Part shown: one piece after another, positions 7,893 to 16,197 of the stretch | Numbering within the stretch: the stretch's first letter is position 1 | Layout of the letters: every line of letters begins with the position of its first letter | From: an uncultured Porphyromonadaceae bacterium | GTDB taxonomy: Bacteria > Bacteroidota > Bacteroidia > Bacteroidales > Muribaculaceae | NCBI GenBank assembly: GCA_900540205.1 | Contig: UQER01000002.1 | Location: 62,001 to 126,000 of the forward strand | DNA: 64,000 bases | Direction of reading: 5' to 3' | Notes under the pieces: model-generated | The model's input: the letters and a program-made list of their open reading frames with translations, nothing else | Told to the model about the DNA's origin: nothing | Database searches by the model: none | Program-made: the position numbers and the translations under genes

Positions 7893-8984
7893 ATGAACAC
7901 ACAACCAAACACCGACGCCTCTGAAAGCCTTCTTTTCACCAATCACGTGGGGGTGGCGATCGACCGGTTCGTAACCCACGCGGCACCGGCATCGGTGTTC
8001 GTGCTTACCGATACTAATACCTCCACATTCGTGCTTCCGACGCTGAGAAATATGTCGGAGGCCGTCAACAACGCATCGTTGATAAAGGTGGATGCCGGAG
8101 AGGCTTACAAAAGCCTTGACACACTGAGCCGGATATGGGAACTGCTTAGCGACGGGGGTGCCACACGGCAATCGCTGCTTATCAACGTTGGCGGCGGAGT
8201 GATCACCGACATGGGAGGCTTTGCGGCAGCCACGTTCAAACGCGGCATACGCTTCGTAAATGTGCCCACCACCCTGCTCGGAGCCGTGGATGCCTCGGTA
8301 GGGGGGAAGAACGGCATAAACTTCAACTCCCTTAAAAACGAGATAGGCACCATCAGGCCGGCCGACCTGGTGATTGTGTCGACCGCCTTTTTCCGCACAC
8401 TCACTCCGCAGGAACTTCTGTCGGGTTATGCCGAAATGCTCAAACACGGGTTCATAACATCGGCCGAAATGTCGCACCGGCTCATGCGCTACGACATCAC
8501 GGCATACGAACCGGAGGCACTGCTCCATCTGCTGCGCGAGAATGTGGCGGTGAAAAGCCGGATTGTGGCCCAGGACCTCAACGACAACGGAGTGCGCAGA
8601 GCCTTGAACTTCGGACATACCGAGGCACATGCCTTCGAAGCACTTGCAATGCAGCGGCGGTCGCCACTGAGCCATGGCTACGCTGTGGCGTTCGGCATGC
8701 TGGTGGCCATGGTGCTGTCAAGGATGAAACTCGATTTCCCCTCCGAAGCGCTTCACAGCTATGCAGCCTATGTGGAGGAACACTACGGGGCGTTCGCATT
8801 CTCCTGTGCGGACTACGACGCGTTGCTTGCATTCATGCATCACGACAAGAAAAACGCCACGACGGGAATCATAAACAGCACGCTACTGAAAGATTTCGGC
8901 CAGCCTGTGATCAACTCATCCATAAGCGACGAGGATATGAAAGCGGCGTTCGACATTTACCGCGACCTTCTGCATCTCCCCTGA
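7893..8984 (+). CDS. aroB: 3-dehydroquinate synthase
   Basis: This 363-aa protein converts DAHP to 3-dehydroquinate, the second step of the shikimate pathway, using NAD and a divalent metal in the cytoplasm. The NAD-binding GGGVITDMGGFAAATFKRG block, VPTTLLGAVDASVGGKNGIN, the metal-ligand Glu in ELLSGYAEMLKHG, and the metal His residues in NFGHTEAHAFE and SHGYAVAFGM are all present. The length is normal. It is the last gene of the cluster before tRNA-Pro. Confidence 0.95.
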   Translation: MNTQPNTDASESLLFTNHVGVAIDRFVTHAAPASVFVLTDTNTSTFVLPTLRNMSEAVNNASLIKVDAGEAYKSLDTLSRIWELLSDGGATRQSLLINVGGGVITDMGGFAAATFKRGIRFVNVPTTLLGAVDASVGGKNGINFNSLKNEIGTIRPADLVIVSTAFFRTLTPQELLSGYAEMLKHGFITSAEMSHRLMRYDITAYEPEALLHLLRENVAVKSRIVAQDLNDNGVRRALNFGHTEAHAFEALAMQRRSPLSHGYAVAFGMLVAMVLSRMKLDFPSEALHSYAAYVEEHYGAFAFSCADYDALLAFMHHDKKNATTGIINSTLLKDFGQPVINSSISDEDMKAAFDIYRDLLHLP

Positions 8985-9025
8985 AGCGGGATGGTGAAGA
9001 ATGTTGCCACCGGTGAAAAGAAAAA

Positions 9026-9057
9026 TTTGGTGGGAAAAGGAAAAATGCGTACCTTTG
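9026..9057 (+). promoter_or_regulatory. Promoter of tRNA-Pro
   Basis: TTTG at 9026-9029, a 20-nt spacer and TACCTTTG at 9050-9057 match the Bacteroidetes consensus exactly. Transcription should begin about 9063, some 55 nt before the mature tRNA. Confidence 0.8.
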
Positions 9058-9118
9058 CCGATGCTAAAAACGGAATGGCGATTAATCCGTGCTAATTCGC
9101 TTAGCAAACACAGCCAGC

Positions 9119-9193
9119 TCGGGGTGTAGCACAGTTGGCAGCGCGCCACGTTCGGGACGTGGAGGTCGGAAGTTCGAGTCTTCTCACCCCGAC
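9119..9193 (+). tRNA. tRNA-Pro(CGG)
   Basis: The acceptor arm TCGGGGT (9119-9125) pairs with ACCCCGA (9186-9192). The anticodon stem CCACG/CGTGG encloses the loop TTCGGGA with anticodon CGG. The T arm contains GTTCGAGTC. CCA is not encoded. It has its own promoter and a strong terminator. Confidence 0.95.
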
Positions 9194-9207
9194 CCGTCAA
9201 AAGGGTC

Positions 9208-9246
9208 AGCCGCCTGTAACCACAAGGTTGCAGGCGGCTTTGTTTA
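9208..9246 (+). terminator. Rho-independent terminator of tRNA-Pro
   Basis: AGCCGCCTGTAACC pairs with GGTTGCAGGCGGCT across a short ACAA loop, followed by TTGTTT. It may also act for the convergent gene ending at 9255. Confidence 0.85.
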
Positions 9247-9254
9247 TTCATCTC

Positions 9255-10397
9255 CTAAAAAAACTCATCAAGATCAATGCCATAGGGATTGTTGATTACG
9301 GGACATCTGTCGATGTGATAGTTAGGCATGCCGAGCACATAGGGGCGGATATCGTAATGTATGAACTTCTCCCCCTTGTAGACCTTGACGCCGACACTAC
9401 GTATTGCCCCGTAGATGAAATGGATGTTCCGGCCGCCCAGCCGTATGAGCGACGTGTTGGCCGTGGCGAAATGCGGGTCCACAATCCACTCAACAAAGAA
9501 CGGTTTACGCCTGAGATACATGTGTACCATCGGTGTGTGCTCCGTAACCGGGAGTTGCGGCTGTTTGCCGTACACGCCGCCGACATACAGGCACATGCGC
9601 CCCACGAGATTGCCCTCCGCCACCGCCGTGCGATTGAGCAGGCTGTCGAGATCCTCCACACCGGTAACCTTGACCACTTCCTGAAACAACTGAAAGAGAT
9701 AACTGCGGAGCAACCCCGCCCCTCCGGCAAACGGATACTTCAGCGGCGTGACCAGACGGTCGGGGTAGCGGCCGTTGAGGAATTCATCGTTCACAAAACC
9801 CGACGGAAGAATCAGATTCTCCTCCAACATCCGTGATGTCAGCGGCACTTCGGGGATGGAGCCGAAATGCTGCAGGCAGAGGTCGTAGATGCGCGGAATG
9901 TTGCAGAACTCCACGTGCGAAATGTCGCCCACATTGCACGCCTTCATCACATTCTGACGCTCTACCATAGCTTCCCATTTGGCCTTGGCATGCCTTATCT
10001 GATCCGCTGTAAGCCTGGCCGACAATCCGCGCCCCTTCATGTGCGCCAGATCGTGGTCGGCAGGACAGAGCACAGCCAGATTGGAGTAGGAATTATTGCG
10101 CGTGAGGGCGTATTCCTCAATGTGGTGCACCACGTATGAACTGCTTTTGGTGCCATGACACACGCAGCATGTGTAGTTGCTCCGCTCAAGCAGCTCCCGC
10201 ACCGTATCTGCCGGGATAGGCGTGCGCGTAATGCACTTCTTCACCAGCCGGATTTCGTCGGGCGAAAGGCCGTAGCGGGCGGCCAAAGATTCGTCGGAAG
10301 TGTTCCTGAACGTAGTGACAGGCAGATTGATTCCCTCCAGCTTGGCAGCCAGTTCACGGTCTACGCCGTATTGAATGTATGTGTCCTGAAATCTCAT
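9255..10397 (-). CDS. HNH-domain protein of unknown function
   Basis: This 380-aa protein has a zinc-finger-type HNH nuclease module at about residues 65-120: CxxC (C77, C80), the HH pair at 91-92, Asn106, Cys111 and His115 in YVVHHIEEYALTRNNSYSNLAVLCPADHDLAH. The 260-aa C-terminal part is not recognised and could be a sensor or target-binding domain. It could be a defence nuclease, a homing-type enzyme or a regulator. It sits between two tRNA genes and just outside the tRNA-Leu island, a position that often gains foreign genes, but base composition looks similar to the chromosome. Confidence 0.75.
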   Translation of the reverse strand: MRFQDTYIQYGVDRELAAKLEGINLPVTTFRNTSDESLAARYGLSPDEIRLVKKCITRTPIPADTVRELLERSNYTCCVCHGTKSSSYVVHHIEEYALTRNNSYSNLAVLCPADHDLAHMKGRGLSARLTADQIRHAKAKWEAMVERQNVMKACNVGDISHVEFCNIPRIYDLCLQHFGSIPEVPLTSRMLEENLILPSGFVNDEFLNGRYPDRLVTPLKYPFAGGAGLLRSYLFQLFQEVVKVTGVEDLDSLLNRTAVAEGNLVGRMCLYVGGVYGKQPQLPVTEHTPMVHMYLRRKPFFVEWIVDPHFATANTSLIRLGGRNIHFIYGAIRSVGVKVYKGEKFIHYDIRPYVLGMPNYHIDRCPVINNPYGIDLDEFF

Positions 10398-10517
10398 ATT
10401 GTTACAACGCCACCTCCGCCAAAATGTTGATTTATTGCAAACTTACTGCAAAATCCGCTAAACTCCAAACCTTCACCAAACATCACCCCATACAACACAA
10501 ACGGATTCCCCCATACG

Positions 10518-10604
10518 ATAAAAACCGGCAACCTCTTATAATAAGAACCGACTGCTTCTTACAATAAAAACCAATTTCCTTTACAATAAAAAACCTAAAA
10601 AACG
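10518..10604. repeat. Three-and-a-half 22-23-bp imperfect direct repeats
   Basis: Units start at 10518, 10541, 10564 and 10586. Each begins ATAAnAACC and the first three end C-TTA-A (for example CTTCTTACA). They lie directly upstream of the tRNA-Leu promoter and outside the integrated island. Function unknown. Confidence 0.6.
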
Positions 10605-10612
10605 TCGATTGA

Positions 10613-10644
10613 CTTGCACAATATAAAAAAACTCCATACCTTTG
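10613..10644 (+). promoter_or_regulatory. Promoter of tRNA-Leu
   Basis: CTTG at 10613-10616, a 20-nt spacer and TACCTTTG at 10637-10644 fit the Bacteroidetes consensus. The tRNA begins 17 nt after the -7 box. Confidence 0.78.
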
Positions 10645-10661
10645 TGTCACCAAAACGCGAT

Positions 10662-10742
10662 GCCCAGGTGGCGGAATGGTAGACGCGCGCGTTTCAGGTG
10701 CGCGTGCTGAGAGGCGTGCAGGTTCGAGTCCTGTTCTGGGCA
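10662..10742 (+). tRNA. tRNA-Leu(CAG)
   Basis: GCCCAGG (10662-10668) pairs with TCTGGGC (10735-10741, one G-T pair). The anticodon loop TTTCAGG gives anticodon CAG, a variable arm is present (CTGAGAGGCGTGC region), and the T arm contains GTTCGAGTC. The 3' end is the integration site of the 19-kb island, which regenerates an intact tRNA. Confidence 0.93.
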
Positions 10743-10743
10743 C
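10727..10743. other. attL core of the tRNA-Leu island
   Basis: AGTCCTGTTCTGGGCAC, the last 16 bases of tRNA-Leu plus one, is repeated exactly at 29944-29960 next to the integrase gene. Confidence 0.88.
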
Positions 10744-10747
10744 TCCA

Positions 10748-10790
10748 AAAGCGACTTAGTAAGGTGACGATCACCAAGTTGAGTCGCTTT
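10748..10790 (+). terminator. Terminator downstream of tRNA-Leu, island-encoded
   Basis: AAAGCGACT (10748-10756) pairs with AGTCGCTTT (10782-10790), with an inner GGTGA/TCACC stem, followed by CTTTATTTT. It replaces the chromosomal terminator displaced to 29968-30003. Confidence 0.75.
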
Positions 10791-10800
10791 CTTTATTTTC

Positions 10801-10901
10801 TACAGGCAAATTACAGGCAAAACTCAAATATTCTGCGGAACTTTTGCCTACAAATCTCTTTTGAATGTATTAGAAAGTATCATGGTGCAACTATGGTGCA
10901 A
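10801..10901. repeat. Two pairs of short direct repeats at the left island end
   Basis: TACAGGCAAA occurs at 10801 and 10812, and ATGGTGCAA at 10882 and 10893. Both pairs have an 11-bp period, one helical turn, as expected for cooperative binding of an integrase arm-binding domain or an excisionase. Confidence 0.6.
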
Positions 10902-10948
10902 TTCTCATTCTCGTTATTGCTCGGGGAGGTCTGAGACAATGTACAACA

Positions 10949-11656
10949 TTATGAATCTACGTTCCCAAATAGATTGGGCTCTTCATTCCTATTCATAACA
11001 AAATCGAAACAGCTTTCCATTGACTTAATGCCGATGCCCGGGTAATTGATTAGACCTATCATTGAATTTACTTGCTCAGATGTCACAGCGGTCTCGATTA
11101 TTTCAATCCGTTTGTTTGTTTTCAACAACTTCTTTTTATGCTCAAAGGAGATTCTCATCCAATTTGATTTAAAAAGTTCAAATAAATCATCAGAAGCAGA
11201 AGGATCATATTGATATATTTCGACAGGGATGTCACATCTACGGAGATAATCTATCATTATCTCCATAACGACATCTTTATCTAATCCCCCATTACTTGCA
11301 CCTAATAATGGGAATGCCACAGATGTTATACCCTTCTCTTTGTATGTTTCGATGAATTTCTGTAAGCCTTGTCTGATATAATCATACTCACTCGGCAATT
11401 TCCAATGTGTTTTTGTTGGGAAATTTAATACCCAAGGAGCACCCTCGACACCTTTATATAACCATAATTTCCCTATGGATATAAGGTGGGCTTCACAATA
11501 CTGTTTGTAAAGATCAAACATAAGAGGGTACCTTAATTTAAACACCAAGGCAATGCCTTTTCCCATAACGCCAACACAATTAACTGTATTGACTATTGTT
11601 TGTGCCTTCGTATTAAAAATGTTACCATTTAAGATAGTTATATTATGCATAGTCAT
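10949..11656 (-). CDS. DarG-like macrodomain protein
   Basis: This 235-aa protein opens with a macrodomain of the DarG/TARG1 type (about residues 4-150): INGN-like loop, IVNTVNCVGVMGKGIALVFK, Y-K-YC, VLNFPTKTHWKLPSEYDYIRQGLQKF and SVAFPLLGASNGGLD. In DarTG systems this domain removes ADP-ribose from thymidine in DNA and reverses the toxin DarT. The C-terminal 85 residues are much shorter than in standard DarG and do not show the usual DarT-binding domain, so direct inhibition of the partner is uncertain. It is the last gene of the operon, 119 bp after the large DarT-domain gene. I call it the antitoxin by homology and position. Confidence 0.85.
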   Translation of the reverse strand: MTMHNITILNGNIFNTKAQTIVNTVNCVGVMGKGIALVFKLRYPLMFDLYKQYCEAHLISIGKLWLYKGVEGAPWVLNFPTKTHWKLPSEYDYIRQGLQKFIETYKEKGITSVAFPLLGASNGGLDKDVVMEIMIDYLRRCDIPVEIYQYDPSASDDLFELFKSNWMRISFEHKKKLLKTNKRIEIIETAVTSEQVNSMIGLINYPGIGIKSMESCFDFVMNRNEEPNLFGNVDS

Positions 11657-11754
11657 TATGATTTTTTACTTAGTTCAGAAAGAATATAGTCAATATCACT
11701 CAGAAAACTCAGATTTTTGAGATATCTTAAATTTCCAATTTTCCGGCAACTCAT
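11656..11754 (-). CDS. Possible 32-aa peptide between toxin and macrodomain genes
   Basis: An ATG at 11754 opens a 32-codon frame (MSCRKIGNLRYLKNLSFLSD and onward) whose TAA shares its last base with the ATG of the macrodomain gene (TAATG). It fills most of the 119-bp gap in the operon. It may be a leader that couples translation, or chance. No homology is recognised. Confidence 0.3.
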   Translation of the reverse strand: MSCRKIGNLRYLKNLSFLSDIDYILSELSKKS

Positions 11755-11775
11755 TCCATATCTTATTCAACATAC

Positions 11776-14700
11776 TTACTGATTCTTATATATTAACCAA
11801 CTTCCAATTCTAGGACTATTCACCTCAAAGAATACCTCAAAGGGTGTATTCTTCTTTATTTCGACTGAAGAAGATAGAAATATGCTATTTCCTCTTTGTC
11901 GTATAACATCGTCTTTATTTATGATTGTCGGTACATTTCCCGAATATGACACTCTGAATTCAAAAGGACAGAGATAATTTGTACTTATTCGAATGGAGTC
12001 AACAGAATCTTCAAAAAACAACTCTTTGTTCTGATGTTCATAAAGATTGGGATTTACAGTAACAATGTCTTCCCACGAAGTGCCATTAAGTTCTCTTCTT
12101 AATATTTCAGCTTGAACAGCGTCATAACAGCATATTTCTACATTCTTTAATTTAGAGAAGTCCAATTCACCATCGACCAGAAATTCTTGTTGCCGCTCAT
12201 TAAAAGTATCAAAACTATTGATATATATTTCTTTTGCCTTGATTCTATTCGGCTCTTCGATAACTTTGAAATAGTTGGAAGAATCCTTTTGCATATTACC
12301 GTTACTATAATAGCACTTATCTGGCATTGCCATTAAGAGTTCTTCTACATCAAATATGAAAAATACCGGCATGGGGCATTTAGGCAGTCCTAGATTATAG
12401 GCTTTTCCGTAATATTTACGGTCGCTGGAATCCTTTCCTAAGCACTCATTATAAAATTGAGTAGGAGACTTTGGCATAAAATAAAAACGAGCAAAGCGAT
12501 GAGCCGCATTAGTTCGATGAACATTAGAGCCTGCACTATTAGCAAAGTTTCCTTCTGCATAGTTGCGGCTCTGGAGTTTCATCGCCTTTATAATCTTCAC
12601 AGCATTGCTCATATGAGTGAAATGATATGCCTTAGGCCGACGTGGAAAATGTTTAATAAAGTCAATGATATTTATCTGCTTCACCAAAGGCATTTCAGAC
12701 ACATCAACTCGATTATGGAACGCTTTGTTCCTCACTAGAACTGGCCAATTCCATTTATCTTTAAACCTTTCCACAAGAGACTTCGAAAAGTTTATATCCA
12801 CAGAACTTGATGCTATATCCCAATCGATGTACTCTGAGAATGTTTCAAGCATTTCATTTGATAGCTTAAAATCCTCACGTCTACAAACTACAGCCCAATC
12901 TAAACAATCTTTGTATCGATCAAGAACTTCAAAATTGCCAATACATAAATGTTTATTTTTAGATACGATTCGCCAATCAACGTATTCGCAGTATTGGTCC
13001 AGATACGGAATAATAGCTTTACGATTAGAAAGAATTTTCCAGTTTAGCTTATTTAGGGGGAGGCTTTTAAGTACAGATTCCGTTATCGGGAAATAACTAT
13101 GCGAAGATACATTCATCCAATCAATTTCAGCAGATGTCAAATATAGTTTAGCTATCATGGAAATCAGTTTCTCATCTCCCCATACATCTTGATTATCTTG
13201 TTGTGATAAGACGGACCAATTCAGACAATCATTAATGTGGTCATAAATAAACTTTGCAGAAGGCACGAAATTGCTTTGCGATGTCAGCATTTGCCAATTC
13301 CATTCATAATCAGGTTTTGATTCAACAAGAGACATATTTGCTGTAAGCACATGCCTGCTAAGAAGGTTATTATAATCATAATCTCCTTCAGGATATATCT
13401 TTATAATTTGCGCGATGTCAACATCATCTCGCATAGAAAGTGCTTTAAAGTCAATGAATCCCTTAAAAGCTTCTATAACTTCGTTTAATTTCTGTTTGTC
13501 AGGATTACAGAAAACACGACTATTCTGAGATAAATATACCCAATCGATTTTATTTTTAAATTGAGACATGAACCATATCTCATTCCGGAGACTCTCAAAA
13601 TGAGACAACAAAGCAAAGTTCCACTTATTCCTGGAATCTGTGAGAATTGACTTTACATCATCTATCCATGCCTTTTGTTTGATTTTAAGTTTTGGATTGT
13701 ACTTAAAATTATAATCCACCGACGAAGACTGGGATAATTCATCCCAATCAATAATATAACGGCAATCTTCCAGGTCTCTAAAAACATCGAATTCTTTATG
13801 CTGGCAGAAATATGAAATATCCCACCAGTAATTACGCTTCCTAACCGTAGTTTTAATAAGGTTCTTGAGTTCCTTGAAAGAAAATTGTGTAGTTAACGCA
13901 TGCCAACCCCTAGAGCTCTTTTCTTTATCTGAAATATTTGTTAATATATAGGCAATGCGATCAAGGAAATTAATATCAAGGCGTGCGTCGTCAATTAAGA
14001 TGCGTGGAAATACTGTAGTCCAATCCCAGTATCCACTGTATTTTTCTAAATTATTATTTAAGAACTCTATATTTACATTTTGAGACAGGAACGTCCAATC
14101 CCATTTGTCTACAAATAGTTTATTCCCCAGATTATCTAACTTTAATTTATAGAACATTCGTTCTGTTAATACCGTCCAATCCCAAGGAAATTGAGAGTCC
14201 TTATATTTTGAAATAACAAATTCTATGGATGCAATAGCGGAAAATGCAGACCAAGCGCTCCTGTCATTCCCAATCATCATATCTATATTTTCAAATGATT
14301 GAAAGAATGATGAATCTGTATGATTCTCAAAAATATGTACCCATTTTAGTTTTTCTCCAAAAGAGGCATACAGTTTCTTATCGAATAATAAGTTTGTATT
14401 ACAGGAAATCGCTTCCCAATTCCAGTTAAATGTTGGATGTTCAATTAAAATATCAACATCGCCTATATGCTGAGATATAAACTTTTGCCCATCTACTGTA
14501 ATTACAAATTTTGAGTATCTTTCAAAAAGAGATTTATTCCATACAAGATGAGGATTACATTCAAACCCAACCATATAGGGGGTTGATTGCCAAGAAAGCA
14601 ATCCGTTGCATTCAAGCAAATCAATAACTGATGGAATCCAAATATAATCCTTATCATTGAATATAGCAGAAGTCAATGCCCCATTATTCTTACTCTCTTC

Positions 14701-16197
14701 TGCAATTACCGATTGAAACTGAGGACTGGTTGCGAATGTATTAGCCCATGTTTCATCTGTAAATACTCTATCAAACAACGAAAAGAATGATAAATGGGGG
14801 CCTATGCTAGTTATGTTATCATATATAAAGTTTAGGTCAAACTCACGTTCAATCTTGTCCCAATCCCATTTCTTGTCGACATTGGATAAAATTGCCTCTC
14901 TAACATCAGCAGTGTCATTTGTGAATCGCCTAAGACTAACTTTTACTATATCCAAATGAGCCAAGACAAATGAGTCAGAAAGACGCATTTCTAACTCATC
15001 CCAATTCCAATCTTCTTCGGTCTCTTTTTGTATAAGAATGAGCTGTTCTATCACACTATCTTCCCTGTCTATATCTCCAGACAACACCTCTAAATCCCAA
15101 GGATATTCTTTGAAATGTGCGATTAAGAAATTCTCATTGACTCTCTCTGTAAATATTGGCCAATCAAGGTAATTTTGAAATCTATCTATATTGTCACATA
15201 AAACCTGAATGTCACAATGACGAGAAATGTTACGCCAACAAGTTTGATTAGCTCTCTCAACAATTGTATTTAAAAGGTTCTCATCTGCCCAATACGTTCT
15301 TGAATCCTTGGCAAGATCTTCATAGTCAACCAAATCAAGGTAAGGCTTAAGTGTTGTGTAGTTTAAGACAGAAGACTTATTATCCCATAACTTATGGAAA
15401 AGGCATTCCATTATTAGGTTTTCTCGTCGCAGTTCATTCAGTGGTTCACAAACAAGTTCTGTAGCCCGAATAGCCACTTGTTCCCCATTCATGACCACAG
15501 GGATAAATTCCCCAGAATGTTGGTATAGTTTAATCTGTACTTCTCGCGCCTCTAAATCAAAATACTCGTCTATATTTGCATAATAAATGTTTGATTTCTC
15601 CTTAGATTGAAGCTCTAACCTTTTTATCAGCTGGTTTGCTTTCCCATATATTATGTTCTCAATTTCGGAATCTTCAGGCCATATTTGTTTTTGGGTGTGC
15701 AATGTAGAATATATCCCAAGATCTTTATAAAATGGGAACATAAGCAGTGCCATAGGCAACTCAGATTTCAGAAGGGCATGTTCATAAACATCCTGCTTTC
15801 CCAAAAAGAAATTATAATGTTTAAGCTGTTTCAGCGAAACTTCCCCAAGTTTTGTTAGTACAATCTCATCCTCAGACTCGCATTTTGATATAAGATGTTC
15901 TTCTTCTACCAGTCTAAGAATGTCCTCAAACATACGAACTTCTGCCACATCATAGTACACCTCATTTTTTCCATCTACTTCACGATTAGCGATACTGAAA
16001 CCCAGAAGTATGCCAAGGCTTCTCTTATCATAACGGCCTCCATTTGACGCAAGTATTGAGCAGATTACATAATACAAGTCATCCAGAGGTTCCTCGGTAT
16101 AATAAGCCACATTACATGAATATTTTTTCAACCCCCATTTTGTACAGGTTGAATATATATATTCAGAGCTATTTATCCTATCTACAATTTGGCTCAT
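11776..16197 (-). CDS. Giant W-x-W repeat protein with C-terminal DarT-like ADP-ribosyltransferase
   Basis: This protein is 1473 aa. Residues 1-340 are mixed helical and unrecognised. Residues about 345-1155 hold around 20 degenerate units centred on a [hydrophobic]-[D/N]-W-x-x-[L/I/V]-S or WDW/WNW motif (W397/399, W444/446, W592/594, W672/674, W699/701, W724/726, then W968, 994, 1027, 1053, 1075, 1101, 1126, 1151 at mostly 25-26-residue spacing). Residues about 1185-1370 match DarT (DUF4433): YHFTHMSNAVKIIKAMKL, ARFYFMPKSPTQFYN, PVFFIFDVEELL, YSNGN and ERQQEFLVDGELDF, with E1338 at the DarT catalytic Glu position. About 100 beta-rich residues follow. DarT ADP-ribosylates thymidine in single-stranded DNA and blocks replication. 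The start overlaps the helicase stop (ATGA). The repeats are probably a sensing or inhibitory scaffold (inference). Confidence 0.85.
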   Translation of the reverse strand: MSQIVDRINSSEYIYSTCTKWGLKKYSCNVAYYTEEPLDDLYYVICSILASNGGRYDKRSLGILLGFSIANREVDGKNEVYYDVAEVRMFEDILRLVEEEHLISKCESEDEIVLTKLGEVSLKQLKHYNFFLGKQDVYEHALLKSELPMALLMFPFYKDLGIYSTLHTQKQIWPEDSEIENIIYGKANQLIKRLELQSKEKSNIYYANIDEYFDLEAREVQIKLYQHSGEFIPVVMNGEQVAIRATELVCEPLNELRRENLIMECLFHKLWDNKSSVLNYTTLKPYLDLVDYEDLAKDSRTYWADENLLNTIVERANQTCWRNISRHCDIQVLCDNIDRFQNYLDWPIFTERVNENFLIAHFKEYPWDLEVLSGDIDREDSVIEQLILIQKETEEDWNWDELEMRLSDSFVLAHLDIVKVSLRRFTNDTADVREAILSNVDKKWDWDKIEREFDLNFIYDNITSIGPHLSFFSLFDRVFTDETWANTFATSPQFQSVIAEESKNNGALTSAIFNDKDYIWIPSVIDLLECNGLLSWQSTPYMVGFECNPHLVWNKSLFERYSKFVITVDGQKFISQHIGDVDILIEHPTFNWNWEAISCNTNLLFDKKLYASFGEKLKWVHIFENHTDSSFFQSFENIDMMIGNDRSAWSAFSAIASIEFVISKYKDSQFPWDWTVLTERMFYKLKLDNLGNKLFVDKWDWTFLSQNVNIEFLNNNLEKYSGYWDWTTVFPRILIDDARLDINFLDRIAYILTNISDKEKSSRGWHALTTQFSFKELKNLIKTTVRKRNYWWDISYFCQHKEFDVFRDLEDCRYIIDWDELSQSSSVDYNFKYNPKLKIKQKAWIDDVKSILTDSRNKWNFALLSHFESLRNEIWFMSQFKNKIDWVYLSQNSRVFCNPDKQKLNEVIEAFKGFIDFKALSMRDDVDIAQIIKIYPEGDYDYNNLLSRHVLTANMSLVESKPDYEWNWQMLTSQSNFVPSAKFIYDHINDCLNWSVLSQQDNQDVWGDEKLISMIAKLYLTSAEIDWMNVSSHSYFPITESVLKSLPLNKLNWKILSNRKAIIPYLDQYCEYVDWRIVSKNKHLCIGNFEVLDRYKDCLDWAVVCRREDFKLSNEMLETFSEYIDWDIASSSVDINFSKSLVERFKDKWNWPVLVRNKAFHNRVDVSEMPLVKQINIIDFIKHFPRRPKAYHFTHMSNAVKIIKAMKLQSRNYAEGNFANSAGSNVHRTNAAHRFARFYFMPKSPTQFYNECLGKDSSDRKYYGKAYNLGLPKCPMPVFFIFDVEELLMAMPDKCYYSNGNMQKDSSNYFKVIEEPNRIKAKEIYINSFDTFNERQQEFLVDGELDFSKLKNVEICCYDAVQAEILRRELNGTSWEDIVTVNPNLYEHQNKELFFEDSVDSIRISTNYLCPFEFRVSYSGNVPTIINKDDVIRQRGNSIFLSSSVEIKKNTPFEVFFEVNSPRIGSWLIYKNQ

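Noticed and set aside
7650..8675. A 341-codon minus-strand open frame
   Set aside because: It is antisense to the HAD and aroB genes, both of which have full sets of family motifs.
9135..9836. A 233-codon plus-strand open frame
   Set aside because: It begins inside tRNA-Pro, crosses its terminator and runs antisense to the HNH gene.
10518..10604. Short regularly spaced repeats as a CRISPR array
   Set aside because: The units are adjacent imperfect copies without unique spacers, and no cas gene is nearby.
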